From Pseudomonadota bacterium (lineage in GTDB: Bacteria; Pseudomonadota; Gammaproteobacteria; Burkholderiales; REEB80), in the NCBI GenBank assembly GCA_018971485.1, contig JAGXAQ010000004.1:62001-126000 (forward strand): a stretch of 64,000 nucleotides of DNA. The letters run 5' to 3'. Positions 31,761 through 41,695 of this stretch are shown in pieces (position 1 is the stretch's first letter; every line of letters begins with the position of its first letter). The position numbers and the translations under genes were made by a program. A model generated the notes under the pieces. That model had not been told where the DNA came from, made no database searches, and worked only from the letters and a program-made list of their open reading frames with translations.

Positions 31761-32849
31761 ATGTCGGTCAGCGCTCCTCAAATTGAATCTGTTCTTAGAA
31801 AGTTCATTAATCCTGATACTGGGTTGGATCTTGTTAGCGGTAAATCCATAAGAAATATTAACGTTGATGGTGATACGGTAAAACTTGATATTTTGTTGGG
31901 ATATCCTGCGGCCGGTGTCGGTCAAAGCCTTTCTGAAGCGATTAAGAAACATTTATGTGATGAGGCTGGTGTTTGTGGAAGTGAGGTTACTGTAACTTCA
32001 GAAATTGTTCCCCATCAGACACAACAGGGAATGAAACTTGTTCCTGGTGTAAAAAATATTATAGCTGTAGCATCAGGAAAGGGTGGGGTTGGTAAATCAA
32101 CGACAGCAGTTAATTTGGCCTTGGCTCTTCATGTAGAAGGAGCCCGGGTTGGGTTGCTTGACGCAGATATTTATGGTCCAAGCCAGCCGACTATGCTTGG
32201 ATTGAGTGGACGTCCGGATACACTTGATGGTAAAAGCCTGGAGCCCATGCAAGGGCATGGGATACAGGCAATGTCAATTGGGTTCTTGATCGATCCAGAA
32301 ACACCTATGGTTTGGCGTGGCCCAATGGTCACTCAAGCCCTTGAACAACTGTTACGGGATACACGCTGGAAGGAACTGGATTATCTTGTAGTAGATTTAC
32401 CTCCCGGTACTGGAGATATTCAGTTGACCCTTGCCCAGAAAGTACCAGTGACAGGTGCAATTATTGTTACAACGCCGCAAGATATTGCATTGCTTGATGC
32501 TCGTAAGGGTCTGAAGATGTTTGAAAAGGTTAATGTGCCTATCTTGGGTATTGTAGAGAACATGAGCTTGCATGTATGCAGTCAATGTGGCCATGTTGAA
32601 CCAATTTTTGGTCAAGGGGGCGCACAACGCATGTGTGCTGATTATGGCGTTAGTCTTTTAGGTGCATTACCTTTAGACATTCGCATTCGTGAGCAAGTTG
32701 ATTCTGGGCATCCTACAGTTGCGGTAGATCCTGATAGTGAAACAAGCCTGATTTATCGGGAGATAGCACGTAAAGCAGCTGCTAAAATCAGCCTCCAGGC
32801 TAAAGACAGAAGTGGCTTATTTCCCAATATTGTAATTCAGAACATCTAG
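31761..32849 (+). CDS. apbC: iron-sulfur cluster carrier protein, Mrp/ApbC family
   Basis: IIAVASGKGGVGKSTTAVNLALAL, CSQCG motif; ORF track start 31731, ATG 31761 probable. Confidence 0.95.
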   Translation: MSVSAPQIESVLRKFINPDTGLDLVSGKSIRNINVDGDTVKLDILLGYPAAGVGQSLSEAIKKHLCDEAGVCGSEVTVTSEIVPHQTQQGMKLVPGVKNIIAVASGKGGVGKSTTAVNLALALHVEGARVGLLDADIYGPSQPTMLGLSGRPDTLDGKSLEPMQGHGIQAMSIGFLIDPETPMVWRGPMVTQALEQLLRDTRWKELDYLVVDLPPGTGDIQLTLAQKVPVTGAIIVTTPQDIALLDARKGLKMFEKVNVPILGIVENMSLHVCSQCGHVEPIFGQGGAQRMCADYGVSLLGALPLDIRIREQVDSGHPTVAVDPDSETSLIYREIARKAAAKISLQAKDRSGLFPNIVIQNI

Positions 32850-33091
32850 TTTTAGTCAGTTACGCGGTGTAACTGTCTTTTAAAGTCCATGGCGGGAACT
32901 TAATGGTGTTCATGATTAATCTATGCTGATACAGGGTGAATGCAGTAATGCTTCCGTCCTGCAGCGGCAGTTTTTTTATGGAGGTCATGGGTTTTAGATG
33001 TTAAAAGGCCAAAGTATATGAAGGCACCAGTTGGATAAGGATGGCCGCGATAGAAACCTGACGCCACTGTGAAGTGCAGGAATTCGGTCTT

Positions 33092-33655
33092 TCAGGCGAT
33101 AGAAGAAGATGCCAGACTGAAGGTTGCAAGCCATAGCAGGCCAGATACAGTTTTGGTATCGCTGATACTTCCAGTTTGAATCATGTGCAGACTTTCTTGT
33201 AATGGTAAAGTGATTACATCAAGCAATTCATTGTCTTTAGGTGGATTGGGTTGTACCAGGCAAAGCTCTTTTGCGCAGGTGAAGATAATTTTTTCATTGG
33301 AATAGCCGATGCAAGGGTAAAATGTAGCTAGTTTTTCCCATGACTGGGCTACATAACCGGTTTCTTCAAGGAGTTCACGTTCGCCTGTGGCTTGCCAGTT
33401 TTCCCCTTTTTCAAACTTACCCGCCGGTAATTCAATAAAATCTTGATGAAGGGGATAACGATGTTGGCGAACCATGACAATGTCTCCATTCTCAAGTATG
33501 GGCAAAATCATTACAGCCCCTGGATGCAAGACATATTCCCTGTAAGTTTCTTTACCATTCGCTAATTTGACTTTATCTTTCCTTAGATTTAGGAATTGGC
33601 CTTTCCAGAGATCTTGGCTATCTAGGGTTTCTTCGCTTAAATGAGATGAAATCAT
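33092..33655 (-). CDS. NUDIX hydrolase (ADP-ribose pyrophosphatase type)
   Basis: Nudix box: GKFEKGENWQATGERELLEETGYV. Confidence 0.92.
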   Translation of the reverse strand: MISSHLSEETLDSQDLWKGQFLNLRKDKVKLANGKETYREYVLHPGAVMILPILENGDIVMVRQHRYPLHQDFIELPAGKFEKGENWQATGERELLEETGYVAQSWEKLATFYPCIGYSNEKIIFTCAKELCLVQPNPPKDNELLDVITLPLQESLHMIQTGSISDTKTVSGLLWLATFSLASSSIA

Positions 33656-33802
33656 TTTTAATATCCTGATAGTTTGGGTTGGTTTGTAGTTCGGTTCTTT
33701 CAGGTAACTTGATGATTTCAGCTATACAGATCCTCCTTTTCCTGCTGATGGAGGAGGGAGGAATTGTACGATGTGCAGTTATGCCGGTATTCTTGATAAG
33801 AG

Positions 33803-34009
33803 TTACTGTTCCATTGAAGAATGGGTGATTTGGTTGGTAATATTTTCAAGAAAGCAGGCAATACTTTCATGGTGTTCTTCACGAGCAAATTCTGCTATTT
33901 TTTCCCAGGAGTCATTTCGGTCGATGGATTGAGCAGTTAATGATTTTGGTTCAAGTTGTTGCCGGAACTTGTGGATTGTTAGTTCTGTTTTCATGAACAG
34001 TGATTGCAT
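33803..34009 (-). CDS. hypothetical small protein (68 aa)
   Basis: ORF with a strong SD (AGGAGGTATCAATG on the minus strand); no recognised family. Confidence 0.6.
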   Translation of the reverse strand: MQSLFMKTELTIHKFRQQLEPKSLTAQSIDRNDSWEKIAEFAREEHHESIACFLENITNQITHSSMEQ

Positions 34010-34271
34010 TGATACCTCCTGTTCGATGCGTAGTGATTAAATGCCTAGTCCCAGAGAAAGGACGGGCGGTAGGTTGCACTTTTAAAATAAGCAAAACCGT
34101 ATAATGTAAAGCGAAGCTCAAGGCAGGTATTTAGAGCATTCAATAAACTCTGTTCCATGGAACAATTGTACGCTTTTTTGTTCTGGAATTAAAGGGTGTT
34201 GTTAAAAGTTAGCTGTCGTAATCTGGATATAATTAGTTGAAGGAAAAGCTAAATTAGTTTTAAATAAACAA

Positions 34272-34841
34272 TCATGTTCGAGGGGGGGTGACACCAGTCT
34301 GGCCCTGATATTTTCCACCTCGATCCTTGTATGAGATATCACAAACCTCATCCGATTCGAAAAAAAGTACCTGGGCAATGCCTTCATGGGCGTAAATTTT
34401 TGCAGGTAGCGGGGTCGTGTTTGAAAATTCTAGCGTAACATAGCCTTCCCATTCCGGTTCAAAAGGGGTGACATTGACAATAATCCCGCATCGAGCATAT
34501 GTCGATTTTCCTAAGCAGATGGTTAGAATATTTCTTGGTATACGAAAATACTCGATGGTTCGGGCCAAAGCGAAACTATTGGGGGGGATGATGCAATACC
34601 CCTTTCCTGAGATGTCGATAAAATTATTTGGGTCAAAATCCTTGGGGTCGACTATTGTTGTGTTGATATTGGTGAATAGCTTGAATTCGTCCGCACAGCG
34701 AATGTCATACCCGTAGCTGGATGTGCCATAAGAGATAATTTTATGCCCGTTTGTTTCTTTGACTTGATTTGGTTCGAATGGTTCGATCATGCCCTTTTCA
34801 ATAGCCATCTTTCGAATCCACTTATCACTTTTGATGCTCAT
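34272..34841 (-). CDS. dcd: dCTP deaminase
   Basis: [57 protein letters not shown] at 34841 (ORF track 34871). Confidence 0.95.
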   Translation of the reverse strand: MSIKSDKWIRKMAIEKGMIEPFEPNQVKETNGHKIISYGTSSYGYDIRCADEFKLFTNINTTIVDPKDFDPNNFIDISGKGYCIIPPNSFALARTIEYFRIPRNILTICLGKSTYARCGIIVNVTPFEPEWEGYVTLEFSNTTPLPAKIYAHEGIAQVLFFESDEVCDISYKDRGGKYQGQTGVTPPRT

Positions 34842-34956
34842 GTTTTTAGTTTCCAATTTTATTGAGGGCATTTTAACCCACTTAAGGGCGGTTGCACTAC
34901 CTTCTAATCAGTAATGAAAGTTTTGGACAGATGAAGACTGCTTATATATTTTTCTC

Positions 34957-34985
34957 GCGACAATTTTACGCGCATATTTTATAAT
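34957..34985 (+). promoter_or_regulatory. candidate sigma70 promoter of the ornithine decarboxylase leader (GCGACA-N17-TATAAT)
   Basis: Perfect -10 TATAAT at 34980-34985, 4/6 -35 at 34957-34962, 17-bp spacer. Confidence 0.55.
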
Positions 34986-35080
34986 TCGCGTTTTTGATTG
35001 TGATGTAGTGCTGCAAGGGAAAAGGGTCAGTGAACATGAACTGGTTTTTAACCAGAATTTGTGTAAATAAGGAGGTCATC

Positions 35081-35107
35081 ATGATAATCCCCAGGAGATT
35101 AGGCTGA
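35081..35107 (+). CDS. candidate leader peptide MIIPRRLG*
   Basis: ATG ATA ATC CCC AGG AGA TTA GGC TGA behind AAGGAGGT with 4-5 nt spacing; an in-frame upstream ATG at 35036 gives MNWFLTRICVNKEVIMIIPRRLG*. Confidence 0.4.
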   Translation: MIIPRRLG

Positions 35108-35184
35108 ACACCCACTTAATGATAGTGAGGTATTTGTTATATTTTTACTCCTAAACATTCTGGAAATTTTTACCGGAGAATTTC

Positions 35185-36342
35185 ATGATTGATTCCTTTT
35201 CTGAAATCTATGACACTCACCCAGAAGTGAGTCTTGATTTCAAATTTGTTCAAGAGGCTGTAAGAAATGGAACAACAACCCCTTTTCTTTTGATTGATTT
35301 AGATTTGGTCAGAATTAAGGCGAGACGGTTTAAGGCAGCAATGCCACGGGTTCAGCCCCATTATGCTTTTAAAGCTAACCCCCACCCGGAAATTGCCAAG
35401 GTGCTTATTGAAGAGGGAGTCGGGTTTGAGGTTGCATCAATAGCCGAATTAGATGCTTTATTGGAATTAAATGTCCCGGCCCCGGAAATATTTTATAGTA
35501 ACCCAATAAAGTCAAGACAGTATTTGCAATATGCCGCAGCTAAGGGAGTGCAGTGGTATGTGCTTGATAGTGTCGATGAATTGCGGAAGATTTATAGTGT
35601 GAAGCCTGATGCGAGCTTATATTTGAGAGTTGATACACAAAATCTGGGCTCGGATTGGCCGTTATCAGGAAAGTTTGGTGCCACATTGACTGAATGCAAA
35701 GAGATTATCCAGGAAGCGGCACATTTGAAGGCAGATTTGGCTGGTGTGACATTTCATGTGGGCTCACAATGCCGGAATGTGGAAAATTGGCATGTTGGAA
35801 TAGATAATGCCAAAATGGTTTTTGATTTGATGGCTGAGTCAGGATTGGAGGTCCGGTTGCTTAATATCGGAGGTGGATATCCAGTCCGGCATGTTAAACC
35901 TATTCCCTCAATTGAGAAAATTGGAGAATCGGTCAATGATGCAATTGCTGATTTGCCTTCCTCGATTCGAATTATGGCTGAACCAGGACGCTATATGGTA
36001 TCAGACTCGGCCTATTTAATCAGTCGTGTTGTAGGGACTGCGGTTCGTGCTGGAACGAAGTGGGTATATCTAGATTCTGGAGTATTTCAGGGATTAATGG
36101 AGACTCATGAAGGATTTCAGTATGAAGTATATACCGATCATGATGGTCAGGATGAAATCCCCTGTACCGTTGCTGGTCCGACTTGTGATTCGATGGATAT
36201 TATGATGCGGGACGAAATGTTGCCGGCTGATTTAAAAGAAGGCGATTATGTTTATATTCCTAATGCTGGTGCCTATACAACAGCTTACGCGAGTAATTTC
36301 AACGGATTTTCCTTGCCACAAGTTTATATCTTAAATAAATAA
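35185..36342 (+). CDS. PLP-dependent ornithine (or lysine/ornithine) decarboxylase, alanine-racemase-like fold
   Basis: PHYAFKANPHPEIAKVL (PLP Lys), GVTFHVGSQ, LLNIGGGYP, AEPGRYMV, VAGPTCDSMDIM. Confidence 0.9.
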   Translation: MIDSFSEIYDTHPEVSLDFKFVQEAVRNGTTTPFLLIDLDLVRIKARRFKAAMPRVQPHYAFKANPHPEIAKVLIEEGVGFEVASIAELDALLELNVPAPEIFYSNPIKSRQYLQYAAAKGVQWYVLDSVDELRKIYSVKPDASLYLRVDTQNLGSDWPLSGKFGATLTECKEIIQEAAHLKADLAGVTFHVGSQCRNVENWHVGIDNAKMVFDLMAESGLEVRLLNIGGGYPVRHVKPIPSIEKIGESVNDAIADLPSSIRIMAEPGRYMVSDSAYLISRVVGTAVRAGTKWVYLDSGVFQGLMETHEGFQYEVYTDHDGQDEIPCTVAGPTCDSMDIMMRDEMLPADLKEGDYVYIPNAGAYTTAYASNFNGFSLPQVYILNK

Positions 36343-36359
36343 GTAAAGAGCAGAAGGGG

Positions 36360-36860
36360 TTACTCACGTTCGTATATGATGAAGTCAAAATCAAGAGGGT
36401 GTCTTGAATCTTTAGGGTGGTGATGACGTTTGATTTCACGCCATATTTTGTGATTGATTATCGGGAAATATGTATCTCCCTGGATGATGGTGTTTATTTG
36501 TGTCAAATAAATACGATGCGCAAGATGCAGAGATTGTTTAAACAAGTCTCCACCCCCAACCAGGAAGATTTCATTGTCTTGCTTGCTTAACTCCAAGCTT
36601 TCTTCTAGAGAGTTTGCGCGAATGCAACCTGATGCATGCCAGGCAGGGTTGCGCGTGACTACAATTGTTTTTCGCCCCGGAAGTACCCGTCCAATCGCAT
36701 CAAAGGTTTTTCGTCCCATAATCATATGATGTCCTAATGTGATTCGTTTGAAATAATCAAGGTCATCGGGTAGATGCCATGGCATCTGATTGTTGATTCC
36801 CATAACACGATTTTTGGCTATTGCAACGATAAGTGAAAGAGGCAGCATTGAACGTTCCAT
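36360..36860 (-). CDS. folA: dihydrofolate reductase
   Basis: LSLIVAIAKNRVMGINNQMPWHLPDDLDYFKRITLGHHMIMGRKTFDAIG. Confidence 0.97.
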   Translation of the reverse strand: MERSMLPLSLIVAIAKNRVMGINNQMPWHLPDDLDYFKRITLGHHMIMGRKTFDAIGRVLPGRKTIVVTRNPAWHASGCIRANSLEESLELSKQDNEIFLVGGGDLFKQSLHLAHRIYLTQINTIIQGDTYFPIINHKIWREIKRHHHPKDSRHPLDFDFIIYERE

Positions 36861-36953
36861 TATTCAAATCGAAAAATATATCATGCCAGATAGAAGCCAA
36901 GTAGAATATATAGAAAACCGTCTAATCTGAAGTTCTTTTATTTTTGATTAATT

Positions 36954-37643
36954 ATGCTGACCTGGCTTGAAGAGGAACGAGACTTCCCGCCGCTAGAGCA
37001 GGCGCTTGATGAGCCTAATGGTTTGATTGCGATTGGCGGAGATTTGTCCGTCGATCGTCTTCTTTCGGCTTATTCTCGGGGGATCTTCCCCTGGTTTATG
37101 GCTAATCAACCTATTCTATGGTGGAGCCCAAATCCCCGTATGGTTCTTCTACCCCAAGAAATTCGAATTACTCGTTCTCTGGCTAAAACCCTCAGACATC
37201 TCCCGTACCAGATTTTTTTGGATAAGGATTTTGAAAAAGTGATTTGTGCATGTGCTCAGCCCAGGAAAAATCAGGATGGGGAAAGCTGGATTACCCCGGA
37301 TATGATCGATGCCTATATTGCTTTATTTAGGCAAGGATATGCTCATTCTGTTGAAGTCTGGCTAGATGGAGTGCTAGTAGGCGGGCTTTATGGAGTTGCT
37401 TTGGGCACCATGTTTTTTGGGGAGTCGATGTTCTCAAGTATTCGGGATGCTTCAAAAATTGCTTTGGTTGCATTAGCCCGCCAACTCGATCAATGGGGTT
37501 ATAAATTAATTGATTGTCAGGTGCCTTCACACCATTTATCCTCAATGGGAGCAAAGCTTATCTCTAGGCGGGAATTTGCAAACCAAGTTGCACAGTTGGT
37601 AAAATTGCCAGGTAAAACTGGATATTGGGGTAATTATGGCTAA
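36954..37643 (+). CDS. aat: leucyl/phenylalanyl-tRNA--protein transferase
   Basis: [55 protein letters not shown]. Confidence 0.97.
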   Translation: MLTWLEEERDFPPLEQALDEPNGLIAIGGDLSVDRLLSAYSRGIFPWFMANQPILWWSPNPRMVLLPQEIRITRSLAKTLRHLPYQIFLDKDFEKVICACAQPRKNQDGESWITPDMIDAYIALFRQGYAHSVEVWLDGVLVGGLYGVALGTMFFGESMFSSIRDASKIALVALARQLDQWGYKLIDCQVPSHHLSSMGAKLISRREFANQVAQLVKLPGKTGYWGNYG

Positions 37644-38400
37644 TCTTCTTAATGAAGTACCGCGAAACCTTCAGTTTTATATTACCACCCCCTATCCTTG
37701 TAGCTATCTTACGGAAAAACAGGCCCGTTCTCAGGTTGCAACCCCCAGCCATCTTATCTCTTCAGATGTATATAGTAATTTAGTTCAGCTGGGTTTTCGA
37801 AGAAGCGGGATTTATATCTATCGGCCGCAATGCGATCGATGTCATGCCTGTGTTCCAGTGCGTATTGTTGTAGATGCTTTAAAACTATCGCGTTCTCAGC
37901 GACGCACATTGCGCAGGAATAATCATTTGCGGGCTTATATGCGTGAACTGGATTTTCAGGAAGAACATTATGATTTATACCGCCGTTATCAGGTTGCCCG
38001 TCATCCGGGAGGCGGGATGGACCAGGACAATGTCGAGCAATATTGTCAGTTTCTTCTCCAAAGTGGTATTGATACGAAGCTGGTTGAATTTTGTGACGCA
38101 ACGGCTGTTAGAATAGTTAGTATTATTGATGAAATTGAAGATGGTTTATCTTCTGTTTATACCTTTTATGATCCGGACCCACTTTTAGCAAGCGCAAGTT
38201 ATGGCACGTATAACATTCTTTGGCAAGCCCAGCTTTGTCAGGAGTTGGGACTTTCATATCTGTATTTGGGTTATTGGATTCACGAAAGTAGTAAAATGAA
38301 TTACAAAATTAATTTCCAGCCACTTGAAGGTTTTATCAATGGAAGCTGGCAACCGCTTACTCCGGATATGATCCAAAAGTTGGATTTTTCCGGTGTCTAA
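37636..38400 (+). CDS. bpt: arginyl/leucyl-tRNA--protein transferase (Bpt/Ate family)
   Basis: [52 protein letters not shown]; overlaps aat. Confidence 0.95.
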   Translation: MANLLNEVPRNLQFYITTPYPCSYLTEKQARSQVATPSHLISSDVYSNLVQLGFRRSGIYIYRPQCDRCHACVPVRIVVDALKLSRSQRRTLRRNNHLRAYMRELDFQEEHYDLYRRYQVARHPGGGMDQDNVEQYCQFLLQSGIDTKLVEFCDATAVRIVSIIDEIEDGLSSVYTFYDPDPLLASASYGTYNILWQAQLCQELGLSYLYLGYWIHESSKMNYKINFQPLEGFINGSWQPLTPDMIQKLDFSGV

Positions 38401-38546
38401 TCCCTTTATTGTTCCTTGGCTTTGTCCCGTAATGCCCATTCTCGGAATTAACCTGCGGGAGCCAAGAATATAAAATACTGTTACAATCCTGCAGACAGAA
38501 TGTGTCTATCTGCCGGTTTGATTTATTGTTGAGATTGGCCAAGTAA

Positions 38547-39524
38547 ATGTCTACGAAAACAGTTTTTCTTGATTTTGAGCAACCCATCGCAAGATTGATG
38601 GATAAGATAGAGGAGCTTGGACATGTCCAGGAAGGTTCCTCTGAAATGGATATTGCAGAGGAAATAGAACGGCTGCAAATAAAAAGGGTTGGCCTGACCC
38701 AGCAAATATATAACAAGCTTACTGCTTGGCAGATTTCCCAGGTTGCCCGCCATCCACAGCGGCCGAATACGCTGGAGTATATCCAGTATTTATTAACAGG
38801 TTTTGAAGAATTGCATGGGGATAGGGCTTATGCTGATGATCCTGCAATGATTGGCGGGATTGGATGGTTTGATGGTCAAGCAGTAATGGTTATTGGCCAT
38901 CAGAAAGGGCGCGACACGAAGGAGAAAATTTACCGGAATTTTGGTATGCCCAGGCCAGAAGGCTATCGGAAAGCCCTTCGATTGATGCGTCTTGCAGAAA
39001 AGTTCAGGCTGCCTATTTTGACTTTTATAGATACTCCAGGTGCTTATCCTGGTATAGGAGCAGAAGAACGGGGGCAGTCTGAAGCAATTGCACGTAATCT
39101 CTTTGACATGTCAGAGTTGAAAGTACCTATTATTTGTACTGTTATTGGTGAAGGTGGCTCTGGAGGTGCATTGGCAATTGGTGTGGGTGATGCAACCTTG
39201 ATGCTTCAGCATGCCATCTATTCGGTTATTTCTCCCGAAGGGTGTGCTTCTATTCTTTGGAAAAGCGCTGAAAAGGCAGAGCAGGCAGCTGATTCTCTTG
39301 GAATTACGGCTTCAAGATTAAAATCTTTGGGTTTGATTGATGATATTGTTCCTGAGCCTTTGGGAGGGGCCCATCGAGAACCAGGGTTAATGATGCAGAA
39401 CCTAAAAGCAGCTTTGTTGACCCATTTAACATTGATTCAGGCAAAACCGATTGAGGAATTGCTGGATATGCGTCATAGACGCTTGATGAGTTATGGTGGT
39501 TTTAAGGAAATTGAACAAAAATAA
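38547..39524 (+). CDS. accA: acetyl-CoA carboxylase carboxyltransferase subunit alpha
   Basis: [64 protein letters not shown]. Confidence 0.97.
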   Translation: MSTKTVFLDFEQPIARLMDKIEELGHVQEGSSEMDIAEEIERLQIKRVGLTQQIYNKLTAWQISQVARHPQRPNTLEYIQYLLTGFEELHGDRAYADDPAMIGGIGWFDGQAVMVIGHQKGRDTKEKIYRNFGMPRPEGYRKALRLMRLAEKFRLPILTFIDTPGAYPGIGAEERGQSEAIARNLFDMSELKVPIICTVIGEGGSGGALAIGVGDATLMLQHAIYSVISPEGCASILWKSAEKAEQAADSLGITASRLKSLGLIDDIVPEPLGGAHREPGLMMQNLKAALLTHLTLIQAKPIEELLDMRHRRLMSYGGFKEIEQK

Positions 39525-40842
39525 TCTTGAGTTCAGAATCAATACTGTTCTGGCCCGTTATGTTCGGCCAGGGCAGAAGATATGTGTTGCCTTATCAGGT
39601 GGGATGGATTCAGTGGCATTGCTTCATATCCTTGATAAGTTTCGTAATGCAATGGATATTGATTTAAGTGCGGTGCATATTAATCATCAGTTAAGTTTGA
39701 ACTCTTCTGAATGGGAAGATTTTTGTCGTCATCTATGTGATGAAAAAAATGTTGCCCTGACCATTGCCCAAGTTACCATTAGCCCTGATGGAATGGGTAT
39801 TGAAGCCTCAGCACGTCGGGCCAGATATGATGTTTTTCGACATCTGGATGCTCATTTTATTGCCTTGGGCCATCATTTGGATGATCAGGCTGAAACCCTT
39901 TTACTACAGTTATTGCGGGGGGCTGGAGTATCAGGTCTTTCAGCTATGCCTACTTTGCGTCAAATTCCGGGAGAACCAGGACTATTACGACCATTTTTGG
40001 ACGAACCCAGGGAGATTATTCGGCATTACGCAGAAGAGTCAAGCCTGAAATGGGTGCATGATGAGAGTAATGATAATATAGGTTTTGATCGAAATTATTT
40101 ACGCCATAAGGTTCTACCAGTCATAGGGTCGCGATTTAGTGCTTACAGGGAAACCTTTTCCCGGGCTAGCCGGCATCTTTCTGAATCACGTGTTTTGCTA
40201 GAAGATTTGGCTAAGATTGATGCTCAGGAAGCTATTGTTGATGGGCAGCTTGATTTGGCCGTGCTAGCGTTAATGCGGCGGGCCCGCCAGAAAAACCTTT
40301 TACGTTATTTCTTAAATTTGCATTCATTTGGAGCACCTTCTGCTGCGAATCTTGATGATATGCTTGATCAATTGCTCAATGCCCGTTCGGATTCGCAGGT
40401 CCTGATTCAGCTGTCAGTAGGACAGATCCGCTGTCATAAGGGTTTTGCTCATGTGATTCGGGATACGGTAAAACCAGCCGGTTGGGAAATCCTCTGGTCT
40501 GGAGAGCCTGAACTGGTGTTACATCCAATTGATAGCTTGTTGGTTGTAAAAAAAACGATTGGCTTGGGGGTTAGTCGAAAAAAACTTTTATCAGGGGTCG
40601 TTCAGATTCGTTCCCGGCATGGTGGGGAGCGGCTTCAGCCAGATTGCCGTCGTCCTCATCGAACACTTAAGAATTTGCTGCAGGAGGCGGCCATGCCTTC
40701 ATGGGAAAGATCTCTTTTACCACTTATTTATTGTGATGATATTTTGGTTATGGTTCCTGGCATTGGTATTAACTGTGATTTTCAGGCGAAACCAGAAGAA
40801 GAGGGCATTGTATTTGAAATTGTACGAAAGAATACAGTTTAG
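39493..40842 (+). CDS. tilS: tRNA(Ile)-lysidine synthase
   Basis: [38 protein letters not shown]; true start may be TTG at about 39511. Confidence 0.95.
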   Translation: MVVLRKLNKNNLEFRINTVLARYVRPGQKICVALSGGMDSVALLHILDKFRNAMDIDLSAVHINHQLSLNSSEWEDFCRHLCDEKNVALTIAQVTISPDGMGIEASARRARYDVFRHLDAHFIALGHHLDDQAETLLLQLLRGAGVSGLSAMPTLRQIPGEPGLLRPFLDEPREIIRHYAEESSLKWVHDESNDNIGFDRNYLRHKVLPVIGSRFSAYRETFSRASRHLSESRVLLEDLAKIDAQEAIVDGQLDLAVLALMRRARQKNLLRYFLNLHSFGAPSAANLDDMLDQLLNARSDSQVLIQLSVGQIRCHKGFAHVIRDTVKPAGWEILWSGEPELVLHPIDSLLVVKKTIGLGVSRKKLLSGVVQIRSRHGGERLQPDCRRPHRTLKNLLQEAAMPSWERSLLPLIYCDDILVMVPGIGINCDFQAKPEEEGIVFEIVRKNTV

Positions 40843-40900
40843 CCAGGATATTCCCTGATAATTTCTTGAGCTGCTTGATAAATTTCTCTATAAAGTTTAA

Positions 40901-41695
40901 TTAAATGGTGCTTGACGGAAAGATAATTTTTTGGTTTAGAATGATGTGAAATTGGTTGGGCATACCGATTGTTGCCAGCATATTAGGACCCATACGTTGG
41001 AAAATCCTCATAAGCTCTTCTTCGAGCTGGGTTCGAAAATAATTGAAATGTTCCGGGTTAAACCGTCGTTCCTTTAGCAGTCGGCCAGAAAAATCTGTTT
41101 CAGACAAACCTACAAGGAAACGGAGAAATTTCTTTCTAAAAGGTTGAACTTCCATTGGTGAGGCTGCGGGAAGAAGCATTTTTGGGTAACCTTGTTTTAG
41201 ACTTGCACTGAGATTGCGGCGTAATTTCAAAGCTGTTGCTGGATAATCAGAATGAATGTCTTTCTTGTTGTAGAACGCACCAGCAAGTATGACCTTAGAC
41301 CCTTGCCCTAGAAATTCAGCGATGATGTTCTGGCTCTGAAGCATTAGATCAGGCCCAACTGGTTTACCTAATACATAAGTGCCTTCAGGAGCATCAATTA
41401 GGATATTGACAGGGATAGCGAATAGCTCGCGTAATTTGGGTAATGGATCAAGTAGTTCCTGCCCAATCTCGGTTTCAGTCAGGTCTTGTACAACTTCGTT
41501 AAGCATTGAAAATGTTTTGTCTGGGAAGGTATGTAATACTGAACGGATTAATTCAAAATCACCTGATTCAATGCTAGTTCTTAATTGTAGTACAAGAGCG
41601 TTGTATAGGGGATCACGTTCATAGCTGATGCAACCCGATTTCTCCCATTCTTGGCATAAATTTAGTAGTCTGACGAAAATTGGGTCGTTATGCAT
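40901..41695 (-). CDS. conserved-looking hypothetical protein (264 aa) coupled to prfC
   Basis: Complete ORF; TAATG stop/start overlap with prfC; no family recognised. Confidence 0.85.
   Translation of the reverse strand: MHNDPIFVRLLNLCQEWEKSGCISYERDPLYNALVLQLRTSIESGDFELIRSVLHTFPDKTFSMLNEVVQDLTETEIGQELLDPLPKLRELFAIPVNILIDAPEGTYVLGKPVGPDLMLQSQNIIAEFLGQGSKVILAGAFYNKKDIHSDYPATALKLRRNLSASLKQGYPKMLLPAASPMEVQPFRKKFLRFLVGLSETDFSGRLLKERRFNPEHFNYFRTQLEEELMRIFQRMGPNMLATIGMPNQFHIILNQKIIFPSSTI

Noticed and set aside
32881-33010. 42-codon minus-strand ORF MTSIKKLPLQDGSITAFTLYQHRLIMNTIKFPPWTLKDSYTA*
   Set aside because: No Shine-Dalgarno and no recognisable family; kept only as part of the unexplained intergenic finding.
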